A stretch of 64,000 nt of DNA from Colias croceus (Eukaryota > Arthropoda > Insecta > Lepidoptera > Pieridae). Below the pieces are notes generated by a model that had not been told where the DNA came from, made no database searches, and saw only the letters and a program-made list of their open reading frames with translations. Both the position numbers and the translations under genes were made by a program. Shown here one piece after another: positions 34,424 through 45,340 of this stretch (positions are counted from its first letter, which is position 1; every line of letters begins with the position of its first letter). Location of the stretch: positions 7,341,001-7,405,000 of the forward strand of contig NC_059554.1 of assembly GCF_905220415.1 (NCBI RefSeq), given 5' to 3'.

Positions 34424-34545
34424 TAAATAAATAAATAAATAAATAAAATCTTTATTTTGCTTTAAACATGGTCTTCAATGGTGATACAATAATATTAATA
34501 AAGCACAAACATGTTCAGCCAATACAAGCATGCAAAAATAATTAC
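34424..34545 (-). mobile_element. LINE 3' end, minus strand
   Basis: On the plus strand, (AAAT)n then AAATCTTTATTTTGC, i.e. a minus-strand 3' end with AATAAA and a (TTTA)n tail. ACAAGCATGCAAAAATAATT matches the related fragment at 35698. Confidence 0.5.
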
Positions 34546-34614
34546 CATAAATGGTGTAATGGAAGAAGGCTTCGTCGAAGGTCGAAATGATTTAATTTGC
34601 GTAATATTAATATG

Positions 34615-34705
34615 AGTGAAACATCTTTAGGCGCGTTTAGAGTAAAATTTCAAGATCTCGTCATGGCAATACCGTAACGTCATGGAGTAAGGCGACGATT
34701 CTTCT
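34615..34705. mobile_element. Decayed copy of the AAGTGAAACTTC MITE
   Basis: GAGTGAAACATCTTTAGGCG and TCATGGCAATACCGTA align with the left two thirds of the element at 42694. The right end is lost. Confidence 0.5.
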
Positions 34706-34991
34706 ACAACGATCTTTGCATCTTGGTAATAGTGTGTGTACAAATACACGCTGGATGTTTAGAAAATCATGTAATCATTTAAACAGAAAACGAGTTTTAA
34801 AAATTGCAGAAAATTGCAGATAATGACGGGGCAATGTGCGCTGACATTCATAACATACAAGAAAATATAGAAAATAATACTAAACAAACCATACAGAGAA
34901 ACCGCAAGAAAAAAAAATCGTATATAAAAAGTATTATATTTATAAAGTAAATCAAATTTGCAGAGTAATTTTCTGTACAAAAAGTAATGAT

Positions 34992-35604
34992 ATCCTACCA
35001 AAAACATAAATGTAAAAATTGGAGCCGAGTTCAATCGTTGACTTAATTTGCCAAAAAAAGAAATGAGATCTAAATGTGTGCCAAGTTCTGCAGACAGTCC
35101 AGAAATTTATTTACAAAGATGTATTAAGTTCTTAGGTTGACTGAAAACTCAATTGTTTTATTTTCCCTTAGAGAACAATGTTTATTCCAAAATATAACTT
35201 TTTTAATTTGAATAATATAATTATTTTCACAAAACAAACAACTAATGACCTATTGAACCCCATAATTTGATGAGGCTAGTTTTACATACTGTTTATATTT
35301 TGTGAGGTTCTAAAAACTAGCCTCATCAAATTATGGGGTTCAAAAGGTCATTAGTTGTTTGCTTTGTGAAAATAATTATATTATTCAAATTAAAAAAGTT
35401 ATATTTTGGAATAAACATTGTTCTCTAAGGGAAAATAAAACGATTGAGTTTTCAGTCAACCTAAGAACTTAATACATCTTTGTAAATAAATTTCTGGACT
35501 GTCTGCAGAACTTGGCACACATTTAGATCTCATTTCTTTTTTTGGCAAATTAAGTGAACGATTGAACTCGGCTCCAATTTTTACATTTATGTTTTTGGTA
35601 GGAT
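34992..35604. mobile_element. 613-bp near-perfect hairpin element
   Basis: Arms 34992-35283 and 35313-35604 (292 bp each) are inverted copies with only four differences that I can find (~98.6% identity), separated by 29 bp. The ends, ATCCTACCAAAAACAT...ATGTAAAA, match those of the MITE at 4286. The high arm identity implies recent formation or gene conversion. Any transcript across it would fold into a ~290-bp duplex, a good Dicer substrate. No coding sequence. Confidence 0.8.
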
Positions 35605-35697
35605 TTAGTTTATAGTAATTAAGTAGGTATAGTCATAACAAAACAATTGTCATTACATTTAACCACTTTTCTAACATTTGAAATTAAGGTAGTTTTA

Positions 35698-35815
35698 AAA
35701 TAAAATAAATAAATCTTTATTTGCTCAAATGTGGTTCACAAGTTATTACTTTATGGAAAGTACGAGCACATTCGCCAGTTATACTGGCATGCAAACATAA
35801 TTTCACAGCTCCGCA
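35698..35815 (-). mobile_element. LINE 3' end, minus strand
   Basis: AATAAATAAATCTTTATTTGCTCAAA followed by ACTGGCATGCAAACATAATT is the same kind of minus-strand LINE terminus as 34424. The two bracket the large hairpin. Confidence 0.5.
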
Positions 35816-36129
35816 TAATCAGAAAAAAAAATACAATTTTATTACATAAATATTATTATAGTTAAGTTCAAATACTTATTTATTATATTATACATGTCAA
35901 TATTTATGTTTATAATCCAAAAGGTTTTAAAAAGAGAGTGTAAATAACTATAGCTAAAGTACATAATCTTTATAATTTCAAATCGATAAAGGCACAGAAC
36001 CAATGGGAATATTATACTGTTCATGTAGGTAAACGTATTTTCAAATATGGAATAACGCTACAGAGGATTAAAAACAATGGAATTTTCCACAGAGAATATA
36101 TGTATAAAATACATAGATAATTGCAGAAA

Positions 36130-36560
36130 TAACCGTTCTCTCTAATGCAACCTTAAGCTCAGTCGTTGAATTGTAATTGGAGAACTCATATAGGGGTCGG
36201 AGGGACCGGAAAAGGGGACGAAATGGGACGCGAGCGGGGCAGGGGGAGGGAAAATGTATGGAAATGACGCACCGCCATTTCCCTGTTTTTGTATTTGATT
36301 ATCCTTTCAAGACAATATTTCGTGGGGCCGGAAATTAATGAAGGCAATTTATGCGACACCGGGCGTCGCGTTTATTTAAATAACTTTTTTTGTAAAGCCC
36401 GGGGTTTCCACCTTTTGTAATTGGAGTGTCTGTTCGTCCGTTCCGCTTCTGCTAAACAAAGGATTATTTTGAGGTCGGAATAAATGAACGGTGCAGATTA
36501 ACGGCCGCTTGTGTAATGTTTTGTGTTAATGTTATATAAGATATGAAATATCATGTCTTT
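36130..36560. promoter_or_regulatory. GC-richer block with repeated homeodomain sites
   Basis: TTGTAATTGGAG occurs twice (36171-36182 and 36415-36426), 244 bp apart. TAATTGG is a typical homeodomain core. Between them are GGGACGCGAGCGGGGCAGGG, a GCCATTTCC word and GGGCGTCGCG. The block is not a repeat that I recognise and has no long frame. A developmental enhancer is a reasonable guess only. Confidence 0.25.
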
Positions 36561-37146
36561 TGTTCGGACTTCTGTTGTGGAGGAATTTTAATTTTGCGGT
36601 CGAATGTGCTTTTTTGTTGAATCAAAATGTTTAGGGGCGATATCTCTTACCGTTCTGCGTTTCTATGTAGAAATAAAGGGATAAATATTTATTAAGCTCT
36701 TTAATTTATCCAGAATGAAATCTATATACGTTTTAGATTGTCAAAAAAGTTTATGTATATACCTAGTTAAGCATTATTTACCTAATATTGTTGCATGCTT
36801 GAAAATCGAATATTCCCATACATTTAGAAATGTTAACAATATTAATTTGAAGTAAAGATTTACTTTTTACGTGCGTAATTCAACAAAACAATAAAATTTG
36901 GTGTTATATAAGAATTCGACAAACAACTAGGCCGCTATTGGTAAAATTTCGTATTCGCATTTTACAAATATAGTGACCCTTTTAGCTCTACAAAAGAGGT
37001 GATTTCGTGATTGTTATACGTAAAAAGTTGCCGATATTCTGATATATCTATTTTGTTTTACGAGTTTAACATTATTATTTAAAGGAAAAATAATTATTTA
37101 ATTAATTAATAAGAATTCGGCTCTATTATTGAAAAATTATTAAGAA
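36561..37146. other. No gene seen
   Basis: AT-rich; nothing recognised apart from the ATTCGGCTCTATTA word at 37115. Confidence 0.5.
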
Positions 37147-37292
37147 CTAGCTTTCCACCCGCGTCATGTCCTTTCTCGGGTATCAAAATATCTCTATACC
37201 AAATTTCATGCAAATTGGTTCAGTAGTTAAGGCGTGATTGAGTAACAGACAGACAGACAGAGTTACTTTCGCATTTATAATATTAGTCTGGA
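37147..37292 (-). mobile_element. Helitron-like element, family B
   Basis: On the minus strand it starts TCCAGACTAATATTATAAAT, has the CTGT microsatellite and ends GGAAAGCTAG then T. The 14-bp word ATTCGGCTCTATTA is present on both sides (37115-37128, 37292-37305), which a Helitron would not create. Confidence 0.6.
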
Positions 37293-37808
37293 TTCGGCTC
37301 TATTACCGCCTTATTATCGCTAGAAAAAAAATGTAACAGTTAAGTTTTATCCAGTAGGTATCAATTGTCTTGTAGGTACTGTGCCTACTTATATTATGTT
37401 AATTTTATGATAGCAATATTTGTCTATCCATATTAGGTCTTCGAAAACGATATGCTACATTACAGCAATATTACCTACCTATAACATTGTTTTTCATACG
37501 TACCTAAATGATATTACATTGATATGAATTAAACGCTAGGTATTCTAGCTTTTTTTCTTTCAAGTAGCTCTTGCTCTAAATAAAGGTACCGATGACAAAT
37601 AAATTATTTTTTAATAAATTACTCCTAGACAATACACACCATCAAAACGACATAACAAAGCATGCGCTTTTTATTCAATATTTTATATGCGTTATTTTGT
37701 GACTGCTGTTTTCCCAATGTTGATTTGCTTGTTATAAATGTTTTCGTTACAAATTAAATCATCAATAATCATTCTTATTACAATCATAATAATATAAAAA
37801 AGTAACAT
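37293..37808. other. No gene seen
   Basis: AT-rich; nothing recognised. Confidence 0.5.
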
Positions 37809-37886
37809 TCTAACAACTAATAAACAATCGTTTTTCTAACAACTAATGAACAATCGTTTTTCTAACAGCTAATTTACAATCGTTTT
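37809..37886. repeat. 27-bp tandem repeat, three copies
   Basis: TCTAACAACTAATAAACAAT plus CGTTTT is repeated three times with small changes. Confidence 0.75.
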
Positions 37887-38791
37887 AACAAAACGTAGGT
37901 ACAAACGTCTCATGTATCCATTTGGAATCCAATTGACTTCTTTATCGGAGTTGGAAAAAAATTTAGTGTTACATTTTTTCGTTACGCGTGACATTTTTCC
38001 GTTACGCGCCATCTTTTTCTTCGATTCGACGTATTTCTGTAAAGTTGCATAAGGTAAATTATTTTTTTTGAAAAATAAGGTCATAAAGAAGTTTCACTTC
38101 TTATGTACGTACACTAGTACACGCACACATATTTTTTTTACTCTTCTATCATCACGATCCCGTATTGATATCGCTGACCTTTCAGCTTACATTTACATCA
38201 CAACAATAACAGAATTTTTGAGTTTTCAACAAAAGGATTCCTCAAGAGTTAGAATAAATAGTAGAGAATAGGTGCGAGAATTAATCCATCATAGAATAAA
38301 AAGATACCTAGTATAGAGCATGAAGTAGGAACTTACTTTTATGTACTTACACAATATAATTCCTAGCCTTATATTCGTACCTCCAAATACAAAGTACAAA
38401 TGTTAAGCAAACAAAGGAGAAAATACCTTACTATAGCAATTTGGTAAACAAATAAAGTAAATCGAAAAATCTTGTAAAAACACGCCTGAGCGTTCCACTC
38501 CTAAACAAACAAAAACGTTCATTGGCTTCTATGCTTGTCCCCATTTAATTAATTTTCTCATTTCCTTTTAGCCTATTTATTCAGATTTTATGTATATAAT
38601 AACCGTACCTTTATGAATCGATTTGAATTTTCAATTTTGTCTTTTATTTTTGAAAAACTGAAACCTGAATTAACTATGTTATACGTAGATAAATACGTTA
38701 TTGTTAGGTATTGAAACTATATCCTACATCACTAAACAAAAATTATTACATCCGATAGTACAGTAATCGTAACACGCTTGTGTAAATGGGC
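37887..38791. other. No gene seen
   Basis: AT-rich. AAAGAAGTTTCACTTC at about 38085 is an end fragment of the MITE found at 21312 and 42694. Confidence 0.45.
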
Positions 38792-38847
38792 GTTACCCTG
38801 GCAACGCATTGAAATTATAAATATAAGTCAGGCCCGCACTTTCAGAG
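38792..38847 (+). promoter_or_regulatory. Candidate core promoter: X-box, TATA, initiator
   Basis: GTTACCCTGGCAAC (38792-38805) fits the RFX X-box, an inverted repeat with a 2-bp spacer. TATAAATATAAG follows at 38816-38827. TTCAGAG at 38841-38847 puts an initiator A (38844) 28 bp from the first T of the TATA box, a normal spacing. Downstream to 39060 is a GC-rich leader-like stretch (CGGCGGGG, CCGCCCCCACCCACCCCG) without a clear ORF. Each motif alone is common; the order and spacing are what stand out. Confidence 0.3.
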
Positions 38848-40199
38848 CAATTTGTCACAAAAAGTTAGCAACTTCTCCCCTTAGGGACGGCGGGGTCATT
38901 TATTATCCGCCCCCACCCACCCCGTAAGGGCCAGTAATTTCACCTACAAAGCCTTCGCGGGTATGCATAATGACTAACGACGTGATGTAAATCGTAGGGA
39001 TTTACCCTTATCCCAAGTACACGGAGGGTTATACATTTTCAATGTGGTTTCAGGGGGACGCGGGGTATATAGCAGCATACATAATACCGATGAGAGAATA
39101 GGTATGAAAGTAAGACGTTATACATATTTGGGCATGAAAGTATGAATACTTTTTTGTGATTGATTCGAGTAGGTAGGTGTTTACATTTACGCCATAAGTA
39201 CCTATTCTTGCTAAGCTCATGCTCGTGGAAACGAGAAATTCTACCGTATCTACGAGTAAAAGGTACAACAATTTCTGATTTGTACGCTGTGTTTACAGTC
39301 ATTATTTAGTATAATACTTACTTAGATATTGATTTAATAAAGATGTAATATAAAATAGGTCGTGACCAACAATAGAAAATAATGACACATTTAAACCATC
39401 GTAACGTTATCCGATTGTTATATCCCCACAATTGCATTATTTTTTTATAATAATATCTGGAATAATACAAAAATCAACAACAATCGAATACTATCTGACA
39501 CATCCCACTTCCTTCATCTATATTCCTTTACATAAAGTGCTCACAATGCAATTGCACATTCTTTTATAAGTACATTTTATCGCAGACAATGTAAGTGATC
39601 GCAATGAACAAAGGAGCAATTTATCTGCGGTTTCACTTGAAGGGGACCGATTCGAGCTTCGTATGCAATCGTAGTCACGGAGAAAATTAAAAGACCCCTT
39701 TTGTACAGTTTTATATCCACTTATTGCTGAAAACCAACCTGATATATGATAACCGCAGATTTACTGTGACGGGATTGAATGCGCTGAGAATGCGTTTTGA
39801 TATCGACATCGATTCTCTTATTTGTTCATTAGTTTTGATTTAAATGGGATCTGTCAAACTGGAACATGGAATAAAGAGGCTTATAAAGACATTATTAAAG
39901 ATTCACGTGTTGCGTCACTGAATCACAATGCTAAATAAGTGTTATGAAGTTGAAAACACAGCTTTCTTGAGCGTCTGTTGTTAAATAGTTTTCGTTTTTG
40001 ACACCAACTGCAATTAATGTTTTTAATAGTTATCAATAATTTCAGATTTTACTTTAATAATGATGCTATATAGTTAAAGCATCATTATTAAAAAAACAGT
40101 TCATTATTAAATAGAAAACTTATTACGATAGTTCATAAACTGCCCAAACTTTTAACACCAATCTTCTATTTAAGTACAGGCATAGACCGCAGTGTTTAT
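38848..40199. other. GC-rich start, then AT-rich; no gene seen
   Basis: 38880-39060 is GC-richer and may be leader or regulatory sequence. Two overlapping minus-strand frames (39039-39302) have no domain. The remainder is AT-rich. Confidence 0.4.
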
Positions 40200-40460
40200 C
40201 TAACGTATTACAGTTGCAACCACGCAGAAACAAAAAATACCCTATATAATAACCCAGCTAATTATAAAACTCCGCCTTTTCGCAAATCACCTAAACTGGG
40301 CGCAAAAAGCCGCGCACATTTACATAATGACTTTATATTATACAGAGTCGCCGGCTGAATTTTAATGTGCCCTCTTTTTGTATCGCACATAACATACAAA
40401 TGTGAGTATTGCGGTTGCTACGTGATAAAATATAACGAAATGGCTCATGCTTTTCCTTAA
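40200..40460. promoter_or_regulatory. Possible conserved noncoding block
   Basis: Non-repetitive, with CCGCGCACATTTACATAATG and GAGTCGCCGGCTGAATTTTA and several TAAT/ATTA cores. No coding frame. Inferred from composition only. Confidence 0.2.
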
Positions 40461-40979
40461 AATATGCCTTTTTGGGAAGTGGGAATAAGCAAGATATATT
40501 GAAGTGGAATTAATTCCAAGTGCCATCTACGTATGTGCATTTTAGGTGGACTTTTTTATACTTCTGAATTTAAATTGGGTTTTAGAATTGGTAATTTTTG
40601 ATTAACTTTTTATGCCCTATATCGATGCATCTGCACATCTTTTTGTACAGTATTTCTTTAGCTCGTAAAAAGGTTTTTTATTCTGTTCAAAAATAAAATA
40701 ATAATATTTATGTCAATTTTTTATTCTTCATTGCTAGTAAAATGTGGAAATATAACAGTAGGTACCTAGCCTATTGACTATTCTATCACCAGTAACACCT
40801 CATGCTCGCTACTAAGTATAACTAGTAACTAGGCATTATAATGACTACTACTAGGTACCTACTACTAATTCGAAAAAAACATAAAACAAAACTTGATTAA
40901 ACGGATTTGCACTCATGCTGTAACTGCAGATCTTTGATTTTCAATGAATAAATAAGACTAACGCGCCCAAAAATTAACA
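40461..40979. other. No gene seen
   Basis: AT-rich; ACTACTAGGTACCTACTACTA near 40844 is a short low-complexity run. Confidence 0.5.
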
Positions 40980-41310
40980 GTCGACGTTCGAGATCAAAGC
41001 CTCGTTTAAAACGCAGCAGTATCAAGCAATTTATCTCTGATATCTCGCCCTATGTACCACCCTGGAGGATAGAAATAAATGGAATATTCATAAAACACCC
41101 CGTTTACGACCTTGTAAAGGGCCGCATAAAAATTTAGGAGCGAAAGCGTCCGCCCTTTAGGCGTTACTCTTGGGATGGATCCGAAGTTTGTAATTGAATT
41201 TTGCCTGAAGCCGCAAAGGGCGTCCCTGCTTAATTTGCTATACTCCGAAAAAGGGTTATACAGTTTGCCGCGAGCCATTAAATACAGCGGAATCTTAGTA
41301 AACAAGTACA
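40980..41310. promoter_or_regulatory. GC-richer noncoding block
   Basis: It holds several CATAAA/TTTATG words (Caudal/AbdB-like) and a GGGCCGCATAAAAATTTAGG segment. A 101-codon minus-strand frame spans it but shows no domain and no splice context. A regulatory role is a guess. Confidence 0.2.
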
Positions 41311-42029
41311 TAATATAAAGGTACTCGTTATCTACTAGATATTAATTAGTGAACAATGTACAGTAGGAAATTATTATTTTGGATAGGCTTCCTTAATCAA
41401 TGTCATAATTCCAAAATTTAATAGCTGAAATTAATAATCAGGCTACATAGTTTCGAGAATATGGTTATATACCATCATGATAACACACACATATACTTAG
41501 GTATAACGCCGTTGTAAGCAAATGAAAAAATCGTTGCTTCTTTTTCAATTAATTATATGTATTTCAATTAATAAAGTGTAAAAAAGTATCACAACTTAAA
41601 TATGTATAATGTCTATCTATCCTATTTCATTACATTTATTTTAATTAAAAATGACGAATTATTAAATTCGCTATTCCTATAACTTGGGGCACAAAAACGG
41701 CACAGTTTATATTGTTGTAATCAAAAAGAAATATTCCCTTTTTTCCGGCATAAGGGTTGTTGGGAGGTTCCATTTTTTTTGCCAACGTGCTAAAATTTTA
41801 TTCCAACTTTCCGGATTACATAAAAGGTCTGACAAACCTTTATGGATTATATAACTTCGTGTATTTGTATTTTTTTTAAAAACGTTTTTTTATTATCCTT
41901 TGTATATCTACCTATATGTATCTTTTTATTTTTATTAATACTATTCAGCTTAGTTTTATTTGTTGTTTTTGATATTTTTTTTCAGTGGAAGAGTTTTCTA
42001 ATTTAGTCTTTTAAATAAGTATACAAACT
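41311..42029. other. No gene seen
   Basis: AT-rich. TTTTTTTTCAG at about 41975-41985 is a good acceptor word with a short frame after it (EEFSNLVF then stop), too short to interpret. Confidence 0.45.
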
Positions 42030-42242
42030 CTAGCTTTCCACCCGCGGCTTCACCCGCGCAGTCAAAGAAAAACCCGCATAGTTCCCGTTCCCGTGGGATT
42101 TCCGGGATAAAACCTATCCTATGTCCCTAAGTAGCCTATATCCTTTCTCGGATATCAAAATATTTTCATGCAAATTGATTCAGTAGTTAAGGCGTGATTG
42201 AGAAACAGACAGACAGACAGAGTTACTTTCGCATTTATAATT
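42030..42242 (-). mobile_element. Helitron-like element, family B, long form
   Basis: It carries the fullest 3' half of family B in the window: CTAGCTTTCCACCCGCGGCT, then CCCGCGCAGTCAAAG and GTTCCCGTTCCCGTGGGAT. The minus-strand 5' start is decayed after ATTATAAATGCGAAAG. Confidence 0.6.
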
Positions 42243-42693
42243 TGCAATGGCTCAAAGATATTCATAACAATAACAACTGTAGCATTAAAAACGACATGCA
42301 ATCTCATTCAAACGAATTTTAAAAAGCACAAAAAATATTTTTTTCGGCTTCATAATATACCTAGATATTTGAACTTCCCATTTTATGATAATATGAAGGT
42401 AAGTAGTTCTATAAAAAAACCTTCAAATAGACTTTACACAAACAGATTTTTAACATAACCACATGAGATATTGTGCCAGGAAAAAACTGAATAAAAAATA
42501 ATATTTCATATGATTTAATAAATTTCAATAAATTTCAAACAGAAGGATAAAAGAGAACTGAATACTCGATATCCATCATTAACAAAGCCCTCTATTATAC
42601 CCTTATTGGTTCAAGGCGGGTTCGTAATAAGTACGATTGATAAACATTAAGATCAATTTCCACTAGATGACTTCTTCAATCGTAGCTTTTTTA

Positions 42694-42832
42694 AAGTTAA
42701 ACTTCTTTAGGCGCGTTGAGAGTAAAATTTCAACGTCGCGTCATGGCAATACCGTATAGTCGCGTCGTGACAAAATATAGATATAGGTAAAATATTTTGG
42801 TATCTTTGAATCGAGCTAAAGAAGTTTCACTT
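42694..42832. mobile_element. Small TIR element (AAGTKAAACTTCTTTAG)
   Basis: Inverted ends AAACTTCTTTAG and CTAAAGAAGTTT, with GGCGCGTTGAGAGTAAAATT inside. Its relatives are at 21312 and 34615. Confidence 0.6.
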
Positions 42833-43440
42833 CTGACACGTGTGCCCGACACACACACTTTTTTAATGTGGTCAACGAAACTGCGTTACATGCTTCCTTG
42901 ATGAAGAGAATAGTAACAGCTCTTTTAGTGTCAATGAGCATTTTACAAGATATAAACATAGTAGGATAAACATAGTACCTAATCGCTTATTATAAATTTA
43001 TATTGAACTAATGTTTGTATGAATTTGACTGAACACATATTATTATCTCAATCACACTCTTCACAAAATATAATGGATATCAATAATAATGTCGCTCAAA
43101 GTCCCCTGATGAAAACGGGTCTTAACGTTTATAAGGCGGGGCGTATTGTTTCAACTAGTTTACTTAAGGATATTTCCACGAGGCTAATTAAATAGGAGCA
43201 ATCTAATGATTGTAATGGAGCATCCTGGAATCGAGGCGCTTTCAATACCATTTCTGTGTTGTATTACAGGATTAGCGTTCGAGTCTATTAGTGACGTAAA
43301 TTGTATAAATGGTTAAAGTGAACAAATGAACGTAAAATGAGGGCAGTAAATACAACAGTAAGTAGCTGATTAACCTAGCGGCTTTACGATAGGTATAACA
43401 ATACAAGTAATTTTGTTTGTGAAAGGAGTACTTTTTAAAT
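42833..43440. other. No gene seen
   Basis: AT-rich on the whole; nothing recognised. Confidence 0.5.
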
Positions 43441-43498
43441 AGGAGGCGTGTGTCCCTGCAGTGGTACGTATGGCTGATGATCGTGATGATGATGATAA
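43441..43498 (+). mobile_element. RTE LINE 3'-terminal fragment
   Basis: AGGAGGCGTGTGTCCCTGCA, GTGGTACGTATGGCTGATGA, then (GAT)n. This matches the inverted fragment at 55536-55636 and is the usual end of lepidopteran RTE elements (last codons, stop, then a GAT repeat tail). Severely 5'-truncated. Confidence 0.65.
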
Positions 43499-44516
43499 GT
43501 ATAGGTAACCATCTCATTTCTTTGCGTCTTTTTGCTCTAGTTTTGGCAGTTCTTGAATCTATAAAAAATTCTTTTAAATTCAAGCAGCACGCTTTACTTT
43601 TTTTGGTAGCGCTAACATCTCTAACCTTGTCCATTGTGTAGATATTGTTTAGCTGCAGTTTTAAAGTGCAGCAATGCAGTACACATTTAGCTTTTCGAGA
43701 CAATTGAAAAGCGAAATGTTGCGGTGAAAGTGGAGCTTCTAGAATATGCAGTGTTCCCAGATGTATTCTATTTATTTTATTTCGAAAATTCACTTGCTTA
43801 CAAAGTGGTGTGAAAACTTTTAATAAAGGCATATTAAATAAATGTAATGCCGAACAAAAGTTCGACACCTGTCTACATAAACGATTGCTTTTATCTCGTG
43901 CCACCAAAAATGTCACTCAAAGATTCTTATATTACGCACAAACAGAACCCGGCTCAAAATATTTCGTAGTCCTTTACCCTTATGACCACCAGCATAACTA
44001 GAGCTCTGTACCATCCCGCGCTTCGGGAGAACAAATACAAAAACGAAAGGGAGAGAGATCATGGAGGTCAAGGTAAATTGGATGGGTAATCTGGCCAGTT
44101 TCGTATGACAGATGATAATCTACGACCAACGTCAAAGTGAATAATTGGGCTTTAGAGCTCCAGGGCATATTTTGATAGGAAAATCTTTTTTAGGCTTTAT
44201 CGCGCGGAGTACGGCGCGCTGCAGGCTCTCTTAATGGTGAAAATTAATTTTTGTCTCCCATGAAAGCAATATTTTCTTAACATAGGTAGGTATATATTGT
44301 AGCGGTTGTCGTAATATTAATTATTAGCCATAGCCCATATGGTTATCCGTGATTCGATACATTGCACAACAGACAACTACTAACCGGTTTGAGCGTTTTA
44401 AAAGATGAAAATACCTCTATTAGACTGTGTGTAAGTAATTTTACTTCCATTTAACATTAAATTAATGAAAGTGCCAAATATGAAACATTTTATTTAAATG
44501 TAAATTTTATTAATTA
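43499..44516. other. No firm gene
   Basis: It contains most of a 214-codon minus-strand frame (43272-43916) that also runs through the RTE fragment. No domain was recognised. A GC-richer patch with GCGCGGAGTACGGCGCGCTG lies near 44200-44222. Confidence 0.4.
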
Positions 44517-44686
44517 CTAGCGGTCCACCCCGGCTTCGCCCGTGGTACATGTTTACGTTTTCTCTACATAAGAACCATCCTCGTACTTCAAGGAATATAA
44601 TAAAAAAAGAATTATCGAAATCGGTTCAGCCGTTCTCGAGCTATGCGCTTACCAACACATTTTGCGATTCATTTTTATATATAAGA
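44517..44686 (-). mobile_element. Helitron-like element, family C
   Basis: On the plus strand it starts CTAGCGGTCCACCCCGGCTT after an A and ends CATTTTTATATATAAGA. Same length and order as 24997-25164, inverted. Confidence 0.65.
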
Positions 44687-44939
44687 AGAAGAAGATTAAT
44701 AAAGTCTTGCATAAAATACAGATTCAAACCTATATTTACAACGATTTACAACATTTTTTTTATACATAAGTATCAAAGTACTATTTATGTATTTTTATGA
44801 ATGTAATTCAAACGCGAAACTACAAATTTAACCCAGCTTTTTCAATACAACCTGATCGTTTTTATATCAAACAATAGCAAACCTACTGCGCCAGGATTTT
44901 CAATTCAATCGTACCCAAAATCCTGAAATTTTTAATCAA
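44687..44939. other. No gene seen
   Basis: AT-rich; nothing recognised. Confidence 0.5.
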
Positions 44940-45340
44940 GCCGACAAAGAAAGTATTTTCCATTCCGCACGCGCACCGCTCTCATTAAGAATTCGTTTCT
45001 GCAGAGCTAACCCTAAACAAAAACGTGCAATCCTATGTTTTTATAACGAACGCCTAATATGTAAAATAAACGGAACGGAAATTAAAACAACCCTAATTAA
45101 TTCGTCAAACAGAGCCCCCTGTGTAACCACGATAAAGTATACAGGCGGAAATGATGAATCAAAGGGAAATTCAAGAAAGTGTACCTACGCGCTGCGTCCC
45201 GACTCCCGACGCCTGGCAGCCCCGCGCCGGGCCCGCGGCCGGGTTAGGGCGGCCGCGGCAGAACGCACATGCGTATTTGAAACACCCAAATACCTAAGCC
45301 GGCCTTCCATTTTGTTTTTTGCGCAGTCATTACTTTTTTC
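44940..45340. promoter_or_regulatory. CpG-island-like block
   Basis: The core at about 45188-45265 is the most GC-rich sequence of the window, with CCGCGCCGGGCCCGCGGCCG and two GGCCGC/NotI-like words. The flanks include TAATTAATT and CATTTTG words. A frame open across the core reflects lack of AT-rich stops. It could be a promoter, a noncoding exon or an enhancer. Confidence 0.3.

Noticed and set aside
34759..35034. 91-codon hydrophobic minus-strand ORF
   Set aside because: Overlaps the left end of the large hairpin and AT-rich flank; typical chance hydrophobic frame from T-rich codons.
41006..41311. 101-codon minus-strand ORF
   Set aside because: GC-elevated noncoding block; no domain or splice evidence.
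43272..43916. 214-codon minus-strand ORF as an annotated gene
   Set aside because: It runs through the antisense of a truncated RTE LINE tail, has no domain, signal or splice support, and its hydrophobic half comes from AT-rich and GAT-repeat sequence. Kept only as a finding.
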